Source: JAGQPD01 sp020426865 (lineage in GTDB: Bacteria; Planctomycetota; Planctomycetia; Pirellulales; Pirellulaceae). Taken from it: a DNA stretch of 64,000 bases. How positions within the stretch are numbered: the first letter of the stretch is position 1; each line of letters starts with the position of its first letter. Below are positions 29,539 through 37,417 of the stretch, piece after piece. The notes beneath the pieces are model-generated. The model saw only the letters and a program-made list of their open reading frames with translations. It was not told the DNA's origin and did no database searches. The stretch covers positions 1 to 64,000 of the forward strand of contig JAWKTN010000003.1 in NCBI GenBank assembly GCA_041399065.1, given 5' to 3'. Made by a program: the position numbers and the translations under genes.

Positions 29539-30345
29539 TCAATTAAGGCCACCGCCTCTTAGCGGGGGCAGTGGATCGCGAACCGTTCTGGGAACAGGTC
29601 GAGGTACTTTGGGAACATGGAGATACGATCGGCGACAAAGTCGCCGGTAATAGCGTACGAAGTCGCTCAGAAGAATATAGAGGCAAGAACCCAGACTGGC
29701 CAATGCGACCGCCTCGGGGACAGCAACAACTTGGTTGCCCTTGACGAGTTCATCAAGCTGGGTGAATTCCCGCACCGGACGTACAAACGCGTCCTCGGCG
29801 ATCGGCGAAACAACAGAGCGGGGAAGCGTCGGATTGTACATATGGTTTGATGCTGGACAAAGAACCCACCAGGCGGGATAGAAAAACATGGTCGAAAGCA
29901 AAACGAGCCACAACATACGGCGGCGACCATCTTGACTGGCCTCCCGCCATTCGAACTCGGGACGCCACGCCCCCCCAAGGGAAAAGAGTTCGGCCATCCC
30001 GAGCACAGAGAGAGCGACGAGTTCAAAGGAAAACAGAGCAAACGGCAGGAAGATCCATTGGGGTAGCGTCCGTGGCCACACGCGGCACACCGTTAACAGG
30101 AGGATACCACGTACGAGAGCCAAATACAGCCATGCCACGATTCCACCCGCGAAAAAGCCACCGATGACAGTGACGGGTGCGACACACCGAAGCACAAATT
30201 CACGTGCCGGGGGTACGGCATCAAGGATGCCGGAGAGGGAGGTGGTCAAACGGTCCGGCAGCCGATGCTCGAGGCTAAATACGATCAACATGCCGCTGGC
30301 GGTGGTGATGAGCATGATTCCCATGGCAAGGCCAATCATTTTCAT
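29539..30345 (-). CDS. Polytopic membrane protein of the mobilisation operon
   Basis: A 268-residue protein with about five membrane segments (MIGLAMGIMLITTASGMLIV; VIGGFFAGGIVAWLYLALV; LPFALFSFELVALSVLG; WLVLLSTMFFYPAWWVLC; AVALASLGSCLYILLSDFV) and a basic, proline-rich cytoplasmic tail (HVPKVPRPVPRTVRDPLPP). The ATG at 30345 with GGAG five bases upstream is chosen over a GTG at 30369. Its stop overlaps the next gene's possible TTG start. It probably partners the coupling ATPase downstream. No family was recognised. Confidence 0.7.
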   Translation of the reverse strand: MKMIGLAMGIMLITTASGMLIVFSLEHRLPDRLTTSLSGILDAVPPAREFVLRCVAPVTVIGGFFAGGIVAWLYLALVRGILLLTVCRVWPRTLPQWIFLPFALFSFELVALSVLGMAELFSLGGAWRPEFEWREASQDGRRRMLWLVLLSTMFFYPAWWVLCPASNHMYNPTLPRSVVSPIAEDAFVRPVREFTQLDELVKGNQVVAVPEAVALASLGSCLYILLSDFVRYYRRLCRRSYLHVPKVPRPVPRTVRDPLPPLRGGGLN

Positions 30346-30382
30346 GGACTCCGTGGCAAGAGGCGTCACAAACTCAACGGCG

Positions 30383-30901
30383 TCAGGAGCTACGCCGATC
30401 GGGTGAGTTAAAAATCAGTCGAACAACCTCGTCCACGTCCGACTCATTGGGCTCCTCCGAAGTCCGGAACACCGGCAGGTTCAGCAGGACATGCTTAATG
30501 GTACTTGCCAAATCGCGTCGCTGCATCTCGCGCATCTTTTCGAGCTGAAGGGTTAGTCGCTGAAGAGCCACGACAACCTCACGGTTGTTCGCAACATGCT
30601 GGTCCGGTGCGATTGCGACACCATCGTCTTCAAGGAAACTCTCGATTGCAGTAATCACAAATTCCGGAAACGGCTGATCCGTTCGCCGCAGGTGGGCGGC
30701 CACCCGTTTGCGAAGGTCTGTGGGGAGAAAAGCCCGCAGTTTCCTGTCGGGAGCCGGACCTCCCTCCACCGCATCAAGGTACAAGCGAATCGCCTTCGTG
30801 AGGAATGCGGTCTTCGACTCACCGCTGACGCCAATACGGGCAAGCACGCGTCGCCAGAGATTCGGATCGATCCGAGCGGAAATGTGACCCATCTTTTTCA
30901 T
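30383..30901 (-). CDS. Relaxosome accessory-like protein
   Basis: A 172-residue protein beginning MKKMGHISARIDPNLWRRVL, the beta-strand plus helix start of small DNA-binding proteins of the ribbon-helix-helix type (ISARIDPNLWRRV), with AIRLYLDAVEGG after it. A second similar unit (KLRAFLPTDLRKRVAAHLRR, FVITAIESFLEDD) follows, then a helical tail (QRLTLQLEKMREMQRRDLAS). Two such units fit a protein that binds repeats near an origin of transfer. It starts six bases after the relaxase stop, so the genes are co-transcribed. Confidence 0.65.
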   Translation of the reverse strand: MKKMGHISARIDPNLWRRVLARIGVSGESKTAFLTKAIRLYLDAVEGGPAPDRKLRAFLPTDLRKRVAAHLRRTDQPFPEFVITAIESFLEDDGVAIAPDQHVANNREVVVALQRLTLQLEKMREMQRRDLASTIKHVLLNLPVFRTSEEPNESDVDEVVRLIFNSPDRRSS

Positions 30902-30907
30902 TGCTTG

Positions 30908-33817
30908 CTATGGCTCCAGTCCGAAGCGACGACCTGGGTCGCCCAAGTGCAGCGGTTGCTCGATGTCGGTTGGTTGGTAGAGTACATGTTCAAGGCCAAA
31001 AGTCTTCTTCTGGCTGCGTTGCATCTGTTTCACCAAGATACTCTCTTCGAGCGGTGTGATGCCACGGGGTTGGAATGAATCCGGTCGGTTGTGGGCATGC
31101 AGTTGTTCAAGGGTCGCCTCATCGAACCTTTGGACACGACCACGGAAAGCAATACTATCGAGCTCGGAGCCAGCATATTGAAACGTGGTGAAGAGCTCCG
31201 TTGAGTGTTCACCTCGGGTAAGCTGGACATATGCCTGTTCGCGGTTGCGTGTGCCTCCGTAACCGACAAGGTAGGTGTGGGAAAACGACGCAGCTTGACT
31301 GGAATGGGTGGTAATAGCGTAGCCAAGCGATATTTTCGCGGGTCGCTTAAAGTTGAACACGTCCGGGACTTTGCTCGCTGGGTCCTTGATGCGGTAGGGG
31401 ACATTCAACAAGCGACCATCATCCATTTTCACTTGCATGACATGGGTGAGTGGATTAAAGCCAACGAGGGTACCCATAGAACCATTGCGGACTTCCTCAC
31501 GCTTAGGCTTCACATGACCGCCATAGGTGTGGGCCAGTTTTTTTTGGACTCCGGTGGTAAGTTTTTCCGTCATGGTGACAGGTGGCTGGGTAAAGCGAAG
31601 GCTTTCTCGGAAGTGGAGTCGGTCGCCAAGATAGAGCTTTTGCCCCTCATGGTTGACGATAAAGGGAGCGAGGAAGCGTCCCAACGTACTCCATCGTTTC
31701 CGTTGCAGTTCCGTATTGAGTCGTTGCCGCTGGAGATTCGTAACACAGATGACCTGGTGGCCGCGAGGGTTTTGAGGGCCTCCTGCCCTCTCCCACATCG
31801 TCGTGAGCATAGCGTGGGTATCATCCACGCTATTTCCCACAAAGACCTTGCCGCGTTCTGCCATATTCCGCAGAGCCTCCGCCGAGTTTCCCTCGGCCTG
31901 TAGCCGTGCGACTTCCTTATCGGCGGGATCCTTTTGGCGGAAATTTTCTGTGAGCCGAACGGGAGGGACTTGTCGCATGGCTTGGATAAAGGCCCCACCG
32001 TGGCTGATTGCTTGTAATTGTTTGTCGTCACCCGCCCATACTACAAGCGAACCTGCTCGCTCAGCCGCACGTTGGAGACCGTAGAGCAACTTCGAATCGG
32101 CCATCACCGTCTCATCGACCACGAGCACGGACCGGTTCGTAAGACGCGGAAACGTGGAACGGGTATCCTTCGGCAGGCCCCTGATGGATCGCACCGCATC
32201 GCGTCCCTCTTGTACCAAAAACTCGAACAGGTGGTTTTTCGCTCGCTCAAACTCCCATTTGGCAAGCGTATAGGCTTCGATACCCGTTTCGTTGCGGAGC
32301 TTTTCCGTTGCGACACCGGAAAGACTCGCTCCATACACGCGATATCCAGCCAAATTCCAAGCCTCGCGAGCCGTCTTTAGCAAGGTCGTCTTTCCCGTAC
32401 CCGCATCGCCGATTGAAATCCGAAGCGAACCGATCTGTTGGCCATCGACCGTACCCGAGACCAAATAGCGGAGTGCCGTAAGTTGCTCGTCGGTGAGATC
32501 GAACTCGCTTCGACGGGCCCGTTTAGCGAGCACCTTGTCGACAGTGGAATCAGGAACCGTGTGGCCAAGTCGCTCGGTAAGGGCTTGCAGGCTTTTGATG
32601 AAACGGTGCTCAAAGCGTAGGTTGTCCTGTGTAGATAGCAACCGTTCGTTTCGCTGCCAGGTAAGCGACACCAAACTTCCTTCAAAAACCTCCTTATCGA
32701 TGCGGACCTTGATATGATCCGCCCCACAACCATACTCCGCCGTTCGCTTAGCGACTTCCTCAAAGAGCTCCGACACCCGAAAACTTGCCTGCTTGTTCGC
32801 GAGCTCATCTGCGGCTTTGTGGATTGCCTTGTCGATAGTTTTGGCCTGGTCATAGGCATGGGCCTGGTAGCAAATACCTTTGATAAACTCTTCATCCAGA
32901 CCAAAAGACTCGAGCTTCCGTTTCCATTTCTGAAAGAGCTTCGGTCGCGAAATGGCGGACTTCGGGACTCTTGTGGCCTTATTGGCGATCTCGGCTGCTT
33001 CAGGCGATTGGTATCCCAATTCCGCAAGGTGGTCCTCAATCTGCCGACGGCGTGTCGAGTAGAAGTCACAAGCATCCTTTGGAATGTCGCGGAGCTCAAA
33101 AGAAAATCCGTCATCAGCGGCGGCGATGACGAGTCCGAGGCGGTGATGGAGCAAATGGGCTAGGTGGGAGCGGTAGGCCGCCCCAATTGCCTTTTGTTGC
33201 CGCATCAAGGGATTGTAAGTCGCCTTGTGGCCATGCTCGTCCCGGAGGACCTCGCTATAAAGGGTGCCGGTCGTCCCATCCATGCGTACGCCAAGATTCG
33301 GCACTAGGACGTGGGTATGGAGGTGGGGCTCCTCAGCTCGCGAGGTCGCGTGCTCGAACATGGCATAGACCAAGCGAGCTGGTTCGATCTCAGTGCCCCG
33401 TTTGCCACGTCGCGTGAATGCTCCGTACTCCTCAAGCAGCTTCATCGCGACCCGCACTGCTTCACGGTGACAGGTTTCGATCACCTGATGGGCTTCACGA
33501 TCTGCGGCTGCCCACGCGACCGAGACAGACTTTGGGGCGTTAAAGCAGCAATCGTAGCCCGTTTGTCGACGGCGGTTCCCAGCGTTCTGGACGAGCTTTG
33601 CTGCGGTCGTTCGATCTTTGATGGCCACGTGGGGGTCGAAGCCCTGTAACAAACTGCGAAGTTGCCGTTTACCCACCTTCCTCCGAGCCAGATCAAAAAA
33701 CTCTGCCGCAGTCCCGCCCCAGATCCCACGCGGCTCGCCGCCCTTCGTGTAATAGTCGTCATTGGCTAATTCCGTGAAATACTTGCCGTCACCACGAAAG
33801 GGAGTGATCGAAAGCAT
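30908..33817 (-). CDS. MobF-type conjugative relaxase with helicase domain (TrwC/TraI-like)
   Basis: A 969-residue protein. Residues 1-300 are the relaxase domain: a tyrosine pair in ANDDYYTKGGEPRGIWGG (catalytic Tyr region), NAPKSVSVAWAAADREAH, and the three-histidine metal site in FEHATSRAEEPHLHTHVLVP. Residues 440-900 are a superfamily 1 helicase: SIGDAGTGKTTLLKTA (Walker A), SVLVVDETVMADSKLL (Walker B region), VVWAGDDKQLQAISHGGAFI and a C-terminal GYAITTHSSQAASFSHTYL. It would nick DNA at oriT and unwind the transferred strand. The start has GAGGA seven bases upstream. It seems intact, although its coupling protein is truncated. Confidence 0.92.
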   Translation of the reverse strand: MLSITPFRGDGKYFTELANDDYYTKGGEPRGIWGGTAAEFFDLARRKVGKRQLRSLLQGFDPHVAIKDRTTAAKLVQNAGNRRRQTGYDCCFNAPKSVSVAWAAADREAHQVIETCHREAVRVAMKLLEEYGAFTRRGKRGTEIEPARLVYAMFEHATSRAEEPHLHTHVLVPNLGVRMDGTTGTLYSEVLRDEHGHKATYNPLMRQQKAIGAAYRSHLAHLLHHRLGLVIAAADDGFSFELRDIPKDACDFYSTRRRQIEDHLAELGYQSPEAAEIANKATRVPKSAISRPKLFQKWKRKLESFGLDEEFIKGICYQAHAYDQAKTIDKAIHKAADELANKQASFRVSELFEEVAKRTAEYGCGADHIKVRIDKEVFEGSLVSLTWQRNERLLSTQDNLRFEHRFIKSLQALTERLGHTVPDSTVDKVLAKRARRSEFDLTDEQLTALRYLVSGTVDGQQIGSLRISIGDAGTGKTTLLKTAREAWNLAGYRVYGASLSGVATEKLRNETGIEAYTLAKWEFERAKNHLFEFLVQEGRDAVRSIRGLPKDTRSTFPRLTNRSVLVVDETVMADSKLLYGLQRAAERAGSLVVWAGDDKQLQAISHGGAFIQAMRQVPPVRLTENFRQKDPADKEVARLQAEGNSAEALRNMAERGKVFVGNSVDDTHAMLTTMWERAGGPQNPRGHQVICVTNLQRQRLNTELQRKRWSTLGRFLAPFIVNHEGQKLYLGDRLHFRESLRFTQPPVTMTEKLTTGVQKKLAHTYGGHVKPKREEVRNGSMGTLVGFNPLTHVMQVKMDDGRLLNVPYRIKDPASKVPDVFNFKRPAKISLGYAITTHSSQAASFSHTYLVGYGGTRNREQAYVQLTRGEHSTELFTTFQYAGSELDSIAFRGRVQRFDEATLEQLHAHNRPDSFQPRGITPLEESILVKQMQRSQKKTFGLEHVLYQPTDIEQPLHLGDPGRRFGLEP

Positions 33818-33829
33818 CTGTTGATTCCT

Positions 33830-34110
33830 CGGTACACAAGGATGAGATTTTGGGGAGTTCCACGTATACGGTTCTAATGGATGTCACTGACTTGGGTTGC
33901 GAAGAATGAATCTTAGTCGCGTATACAAAAGTGACGAGGCTGTATACGGGAAAAAGAACGAAAAAATGGTCCGAGAAGGAAACAGCGTATACCGCGAGGT
34001 GCATGGGGTGTGCCATGGACGAAATCACCCTTGGAGTGATTTCGGGAATTCGCTTTACGGGTCCTTCGATGAGAAGGACTCACGGTCCGTCACAGGCCCG
34101 TGACCCGGGA
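33830..34110. promoter_or_regulatory. Candidate origin of transfer and promoter region upstream of the relaxase
   Basis: The region upstream of a MobF relaxase operon commonly holds oriT. Here it is A/T-richer than its surroundings (33840-34020) and ends with strong inverted repeats: GAAATCAC/GTGATTTC (34021-34043) and GTCCTTC/GAAGGAC (34061-34079). A TTGTATACGC-like motif recurs: GTATACGGTT near 33865, GTATACAAAA near 33920, GTATACGGGA near 33941 and GTATACCGCG near 33989. Four copies of GTATAC within 130 bases are likely binding sites. The nick site cannot be located from sequence alone. Confidence 0.5.
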
Positions 34111-34250
34111 CACCCTCGTGGCCCGGGCTGTAAGAGGAGGGCGTGAAGCCAGGTCCCTCGACCTGGTAGCACTCCTCTTTCCGCTTTGCGGAGGAAGCGT
34201 CCCCAGACGCTTCCGGAGCCACCCTCTAGCCCCTAGGCGACCAGAGGGTG
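34021..34250 (+). other. Array of at least seven strong hairpins (structured RNA or DNA, element A)
   Basis: Stems by position: 34021-34028/34036-34043; 34061-34067/34073-34079; 34081-34085/34098-34102; 34104-34109/34122-34127 (CCCGGG); 34132-34139/34172-34179 (AAGAGGAG/CTCCTCTT) enclosing 34149-34155/34160-34166; 34193-34200/34207-34214 (GGAAGCGT/ACGCTTCC); 34220-34227/34243-34250 (CACCCTCT/AGAGGGTG). The frame at 34100-34303 running through it is not convincing as protein. It lies upstream of two coupled small genes and downstream (in DNA terms) of the relaxase start, so it may be an mRNA leader or part of the transfer origin. Confidence 0.6.
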
Positions 34251-34303
34251 ACGATTTTTGCGGTTGGTGGGGCGGGTGTGCGTCCAGGTGGGGCTCAATT
34301 GCG

Positions 34304-34438
34304 ATGCCCGTCAAGGGGGTGACGCGACTGCGATACGACAAACACATGGAGCACGCCCTACACTCAGCTGTCGCAAAGGAGTACGATGAAACTGGAGAGC
34401 TTTCTTGGGTGACAAGGATTAAGAGGAGCGAGGCCTGA
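34304..34438 (+). CDS. Small hypothetical protein (44 aa) coupled to the coiled-coil gene
   Basis: A short frame, MPVKGVTRLRYDKHMEHALH and on to WVTRIKRSEA. Its stop overlaps the next ATG as TGATG, which indicates translational coupling. An in-frame extension to 34100 runs through the hairpin array and is rejected. A second start (MEHALHSAVAKEY) at 34346 is possible. No family recognised. Confidence 0.4.
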   Translation: MPVKGVTRLRYDKHMEHALHSAVAKEYDETGELSWVTRIKRSEA

Positions 34439-34869
34439 TGGAAAACACACTGCGAAACGTTCTTGTGGCTCTCGAAGCGGAGGAAACGAAGCTCAAAGAG
34501 CGAATAACGGAACTTAGAGCGGGACTTGCTAAGGAGGAGGATAACCTAAAGCGAGTTCGCGGAGCCTTGCGTGAACTAGCGGGCAAGCCGGGGAGGAAGA
34601 CCACCGCGACGACAAATGGTGGACCAAAGCAACGAGCCCCAAACAGAAACGCGGTGGTTGCCATGATCAAAGAGCTACTAAAAGAGCATGGAGTGCTTGA
34701 GGAACAAGAGCTAAGGCAACTGGTGGAAGCCGAAGCAAAGCGTGCTGGGTATAACCGCATGGGGCTCGCTCTTCGCATCGGCGAGGCGTTAGCAGGCGAA
34801 ACGTTCGTCGATTCTCCTGGTGGCTATCGCCTCGCGGCTAAGCCGGAGGAAGCTCTCGAAGCGACGTGA
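34438..34869 (+). CDS. Coiled-coil plus winged-helix-like protein, unknown function
   Basis: A 143-residue protein. Residues 5-45 are a strongly predicted coiled coil (ALEAEETKLKERITELRAGL). A basic linker follows (GKPGRKTTATTNGGPKQR), and then a C-terminal domain resembling a small winged helix (VVAMIKELLKEHGVLEEQEL, RMGLALRIGEALAGETFVDS, then GGYRL). Such proteins may bind DNA as dimers. It belongs to the mobile region between the relaxase and the Fic gene and shares an overlapping start with the small frame before it. Confidence 0.7.
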   Translation: MENTLRNVLVALEAEETKLKERITELRAGLAKEEDNLKRVRGALRELAGKPGRKTTATTNGGPKQRAPNRNAVVAMIKELLKEHGVLEEQELRQLVEAEAKRAGYNRMGLALRIGEALAGETFVDSPGGYRLAAKPEEALEAT

Positions 34870-34904
34870 GTAACGGTTGGCCTCCCCCAAAGCGTCTGTG
34901 AGTC

Positions 34905-35145
34905 GCCGCTACCTGGTTCGTGAGGCCCCCAAGAACGATGGGGACCCTCACGGAAGGCGGCATCGCCGCCTAGGAACCAGGGCGAGGGTACGGAAGTCCC
35001 GGCTTTCCATAAGCGAACGACCAAAGTGACGGGCCCAAGGGAGGCCCACAACGGAGGGAGTGCTTGTGGAAAGCCGGGACGCACCGGTTGCCGGATGGAA
35101 ACCGGCTCAAGGCGGCTTCTCAAGCCGTCGAAAGGGGGTAGCGGC
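34905..35145 (+). ncRNA. 241-nt multi-stem structured element (candidate novel RNA, element B)
   Basis: A closing stem, GCCGCTACC (34905-34913) with GGTAGCGGC (35137-35145), encloses at least five further helices: 34912-34919/34974-34981 (CCTGGTTC/GAACCAGG) with inner 34920-34924/34947-34951, 34926-34929/34940-34943 and 34956-34961/34965-34970; an 18-bp stem with one wobble pair, 34996-35013/35063-35080, with inner 35031-35035/35043-35047; 35084-35089/35100-35105; and 35111-35118/35122-35129. No frame through it looks coding. It ends exactly at the Fic stop codon. The strand is uncertain; plus is given because it follows the plus-strand gene ending at 34869. It matches no RNA family I know. 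Confidence 0.6.
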
Positions 35146-36027
35146 CTAGAGCCCTTGCTCCGGTCTGCGGCGATGGCTTTCGCTACGAGCAAGGGTGGTA
35201 TCTGAAAGCGATTTCGCCTTGGAAAAGTCAAGTCGCGTGAAGTTCAGCTCATACTCATCGCCATCCTTTAAGTGCAGGAGCTTTCGACGTAAGTCCGGGT
35301 CTTCAAGTTGGTGCTGGACATCTCTAGCCTCAAGTGTGTCGGCACAGGTCACCCGGATTTGCGTCGCTCCGTCGAGCTGGCAGGTAAGCTCAAAGGGAGG
35401 ATGAGCGATCGGATAGGGCGGGATGGAAAGCTCGGGACCAAGGTCAACATCGAAGAGTGTCTTCGCGAGAAGTCCCAAATGCTGCTCCGATTGAGCGAGA
35501 TACACCCCTTTGAAGTAGTCGTCCGGGGAACCCAGCTGAAGGGTTAATTTCTCAAGGAGCGAGTCCGCTTGGTAGGCCATGATCTCGCGGCCAATGCGAC
35601 CGTTTCCATCCAGGAAGGGATGGATCAGGTTGAATTTGGCGTGATAGAAGACAATGTTGCGTGCGATTTGCAAGTCGTCGTCCGAAGCAGCGGAAACATC
35701 AAACATCTGGTCGCGAAGCAAATAAAGTTCGTTCTTAATTTCCGTGTGATAAGCACCCGCGAGTTCCATGTTCTTTCCGAATGCCACGCGGTCTTCTTCG
35801 TCGTTTTGGCGAAAGAGTCCGCTCGCTTGGTAGACGGTGCCGAAATACGCACCGTGAACTTCCGCGATCGAGTCGGCGAGCGGAATAACTTGGCCGACAT
35901 CGCGAAGCAGTTGTCGTGCCCGCTTCTGGCCCACAGCTATTTCGCGGCGATAATCCGCCTCACTTTGAATCGTTAACTGGCAGAGCGGATGGACCTGATT
36001 CCAATCGCTGAGGGAATAACTGTCCAT
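35146..36027 (-). CDS. Fic-domain protein (probable AMPylator or related nucleotidyl transferase)
   Basis: A 293-residue protein with the Fic active-site motif HPFLDGNGRIGR (HPFx[D/E]GNGRxxR) after FYHAKFNLI, at about residue 135-145. The flap region is ELYLLRDQMFDVSAASDDDL. The C-terminal 110 residues (LEARDVQHQLEDPDLRRKLL, LKDGDEYELNFTRLDF) form a separate beta-rich part of unknown role. Fic enzymes transfer AMP or other groups to target proteins and often act as toxins. I see no inhibitory [S/T]xxxE[G/N] helix inside the protein, so it may need a separate antitoxin, perhaps the small gene at 36087. ATG 36027 is preferred over a TTG at 36066. Confidence 0.85.
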   Translation of the reverse strand: MDSYSLSDWNQVHPLCQLTIQSEADYRREIAVGQKRARQLLRDVGQVIPLADSIAEVHGAYFGTVYQASGLFRQNDEEDRVAFGKNMELAGAYHTEIKNELYLLRDQMFDVSAASDDDLQIARNIVFYHAKFNLIHPFLDGNGRIGREIMAYQADSLLEKLTLQLGSPDDYFKGVYLAQSEQHLGLLAKTLFDVDLGPELSIPPYPIAHPPFELTCQLDGATQIRVTCADTLEARDVQHQLEDPDLRRKLLHLKDGDEYELNFTRLDFSKAKSLSDTTLARSESHRRRPEQGL

Positions 36028-36086
36028 CGAGAGCAACCTCGTGGCTAGTGGGATGGAAGATAGCAAAGAACAATGTCGCGGTTCTG

Positions 36087-36245
36087 CTAGGGTACGTCTT
36101 GCTTCGTTCGTTCGAGTTGTTGCTTCTCGAGCCGGGCATAATGCTGCTTGGCGATGTCTTCGAGCTCATGCTCGGAATAGTGATATCCAGAAAGGCCAAG
36201 CGACCACTTGGCAAATGGTAGTTCGCGACGTTGCTCGTCATTCAT
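36087..36245 (-). CDS. Small acidic/basic protein upstream of Fic, possible antitoxin
   Basis: A 52-residue protein (MNDEQRRELPFAKWSLGLSG, then YHYSEHELEDIAKQHYARLE) 59 bases upstream of, and co-directional with, the Fic gene. Size, position and helical character recall VbhA/FicA-type antitoxins, which block Fic enzymes with a helix carrying [S/T]xxxE[G/N]. Here the corresponding segment reads SLGLSG, with Ser where the inhibitory Glu should be. A longer in-frame start at 36326 is possible. The assignment rests on context and a weak pattern, not on proven homology. Confidence 0.5.
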   Translation of the reverse strand: MNDEQRRELPFAKWSLGLSGYHYSEHELEDIAKQHYARLEKQQLERTKQDVP

Positions 36246-36581
36246 TATATAGTCCGTCCCGTCCTCCGTCATGGATGAATGGTAGCATAGGCAGATTTGC
36301 GTTGTAAAGAAATCGCGTGGATTCATGTCGCCACCTCCAAGAGATATGGGATTTACACTGTGGGGGCCGCCGCTCGCTCCCCTCACCCACGGTGTTGGGA
36401 ACGAGCGGCGGCCCACCAGAAGACATGTTTTCGCGAATGTCCCGTGTGGCCAAACATCGAAACGCATTTATGAAGACGAGGACTTCCCAAGGCATCGAGA
36501 CGGCTTACAAGTTGGTGAAAGCGGCTGCTTCAATGGGTCCGTGGACGAAGCCGAACAAAGATCCGTCGCACCAATCGCATA

Positions 36582-36785
36582 TTAGCGGCTTGCAAGCTCA
36601 ATTAGCCTTTCATCGGAAATGGGATGGCCGAGCCGGTGGCAGTAGAGCTGGAGCTGTTTCCAGATCGCTCGCCGCTTGGGCGTAAGCACCATGTGCTCCC
36701 GGTCAGTTGTCATCAACTGACTGGTAGCACGTTTTAGCAGACGACGAAACGGATCGACGTAGTGCGGGTCGTCGTCGGTTCTCAT
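36582..36785 (-). CDS. Hypothetical protein (67 aa)
   Basis: A short, mostly helical protein (MRTDDDPHYVDPFRRLLKRA, TPKRRAIWKQLQLYCHRLGH, ending ISDERLIELASR). The amino acid pattern is protein-like and the start is an ATG, but the Shine-Dalgarno is weak and no family was recognised. Confidence 0.45.
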   Translation of the reverse strand: MRTDDDPHYVDPFRRLLKRATSQLMTTDREHMVLTPKRRAIWKQLQLYCHRLGHPISDERLIELASR

Positions 36786-36838
36786 CTGAAAGAATAACGG
36801 GGCCCAATCGGGCCACTAAAGAGCGGCTTACAGCAAAA

Positions 36839-36862
36839 GGGCCCCCGCGACGCGGAGGCCCA
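36839..36862 (-). terminator. Rho-independent terminator of the gene at 36878
   Basis: Read on the minus strand, GGGCCTCCGCG pairs with CGCGGGGGCCC (one T-G wobble) and is followed by TTTTGC. It lies 16 bases after the stop of the minus-strand gene at 36878. Confidence 0.7.
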
Positions 36863-36877
36863 AAGTGCCGGGGGGGG

Positions 36878-37183
36878 CTATTCCTCCTCGTGGTTCGCAT
36901 TTCGGAGGCGTTGCTCATGGATCCAACTATGGACCTGATCAGCAAGTTTTCCAAGGGCGAGCAAATCGTCGCGGCCAAACGAGCTACTTTCTCGCCAACC
37001 CGTGTCGTTGTTCGACTCGCGTTTTTCTTCTGGAACCCGGTAGAGCCTGCAGAAGCTCGTGTTGTAGCGGTCGCCACTTTCGCCGTTTTGGTTCAGCCAA
37101 AGAGTCGCCTTCACCATCCCGATCCGGATTTCGTGAGCGGGCTTTTTTCTTTCGGTCCCAGTTTGTTTTCTTTGCTTTGTCAT
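36878..37183 (-). CDS. Planctomycete-type small conserved hypothetical protein
   Basis: A 101-residue protein with the pattern of a small family frequent in planctomycete genomes: KPAHEIRIGMVKATLWLNQN in the first third and ESSSFGRDDLLALGKLADQV followed by HSWIHEQ at the end. The function is unknown. The ATG at 37183 has GGAGAAACAAACC upstream. A decayed inverted copy lies nearby at 37418-37680. Similar proteins are often found beside mobile or conjugative genes; that is from general familiarity, not from a search. Confidence 0.75.
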   Translation of the reverse strand: MTKQRKQTGTERKKPAHEIRIGMVKATLWLNQNGESGDRYNTSFCRLYRVPEEKRESNNDTGWRESSSFGRDDLLALGKLADQVHSWIHEQRLRNANHEEE

Positions 37184-37417
37184 GGTTTGTTTCTCCGTTA
37201 ATAATGGGCTGGATCATCCCAGCCTTCACTTGGAGTCAGGCTGGGTGCATCAGTCCCTACGGAGAAACTTAGTTTGGGCCGGAACAAAACAACGCCACTT
37301 CCCGCTGCGGAATGCAGCGAATAGGTGACAAAAATTTTTAATTTTTGGCAACTTCGCTGCAGCTGCGGATTAAGAAGTGTCGTTCGAAGGACTTTCGGAC
37401 CAAGCCGATAGGCAACC

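Noticed and set aside
34100..34303. N-terminal extension of the small gene at 34304
   Set aside because: It runs through the hairpin array, is rich in Arg/Pro/Gly from GC-rich stems, and has no ribosome binding site.
34905..35145. Retron or group II intron
   Set aside because: No reverse transcriptase gene is nearby and no domain V-like hairpin was recognised.
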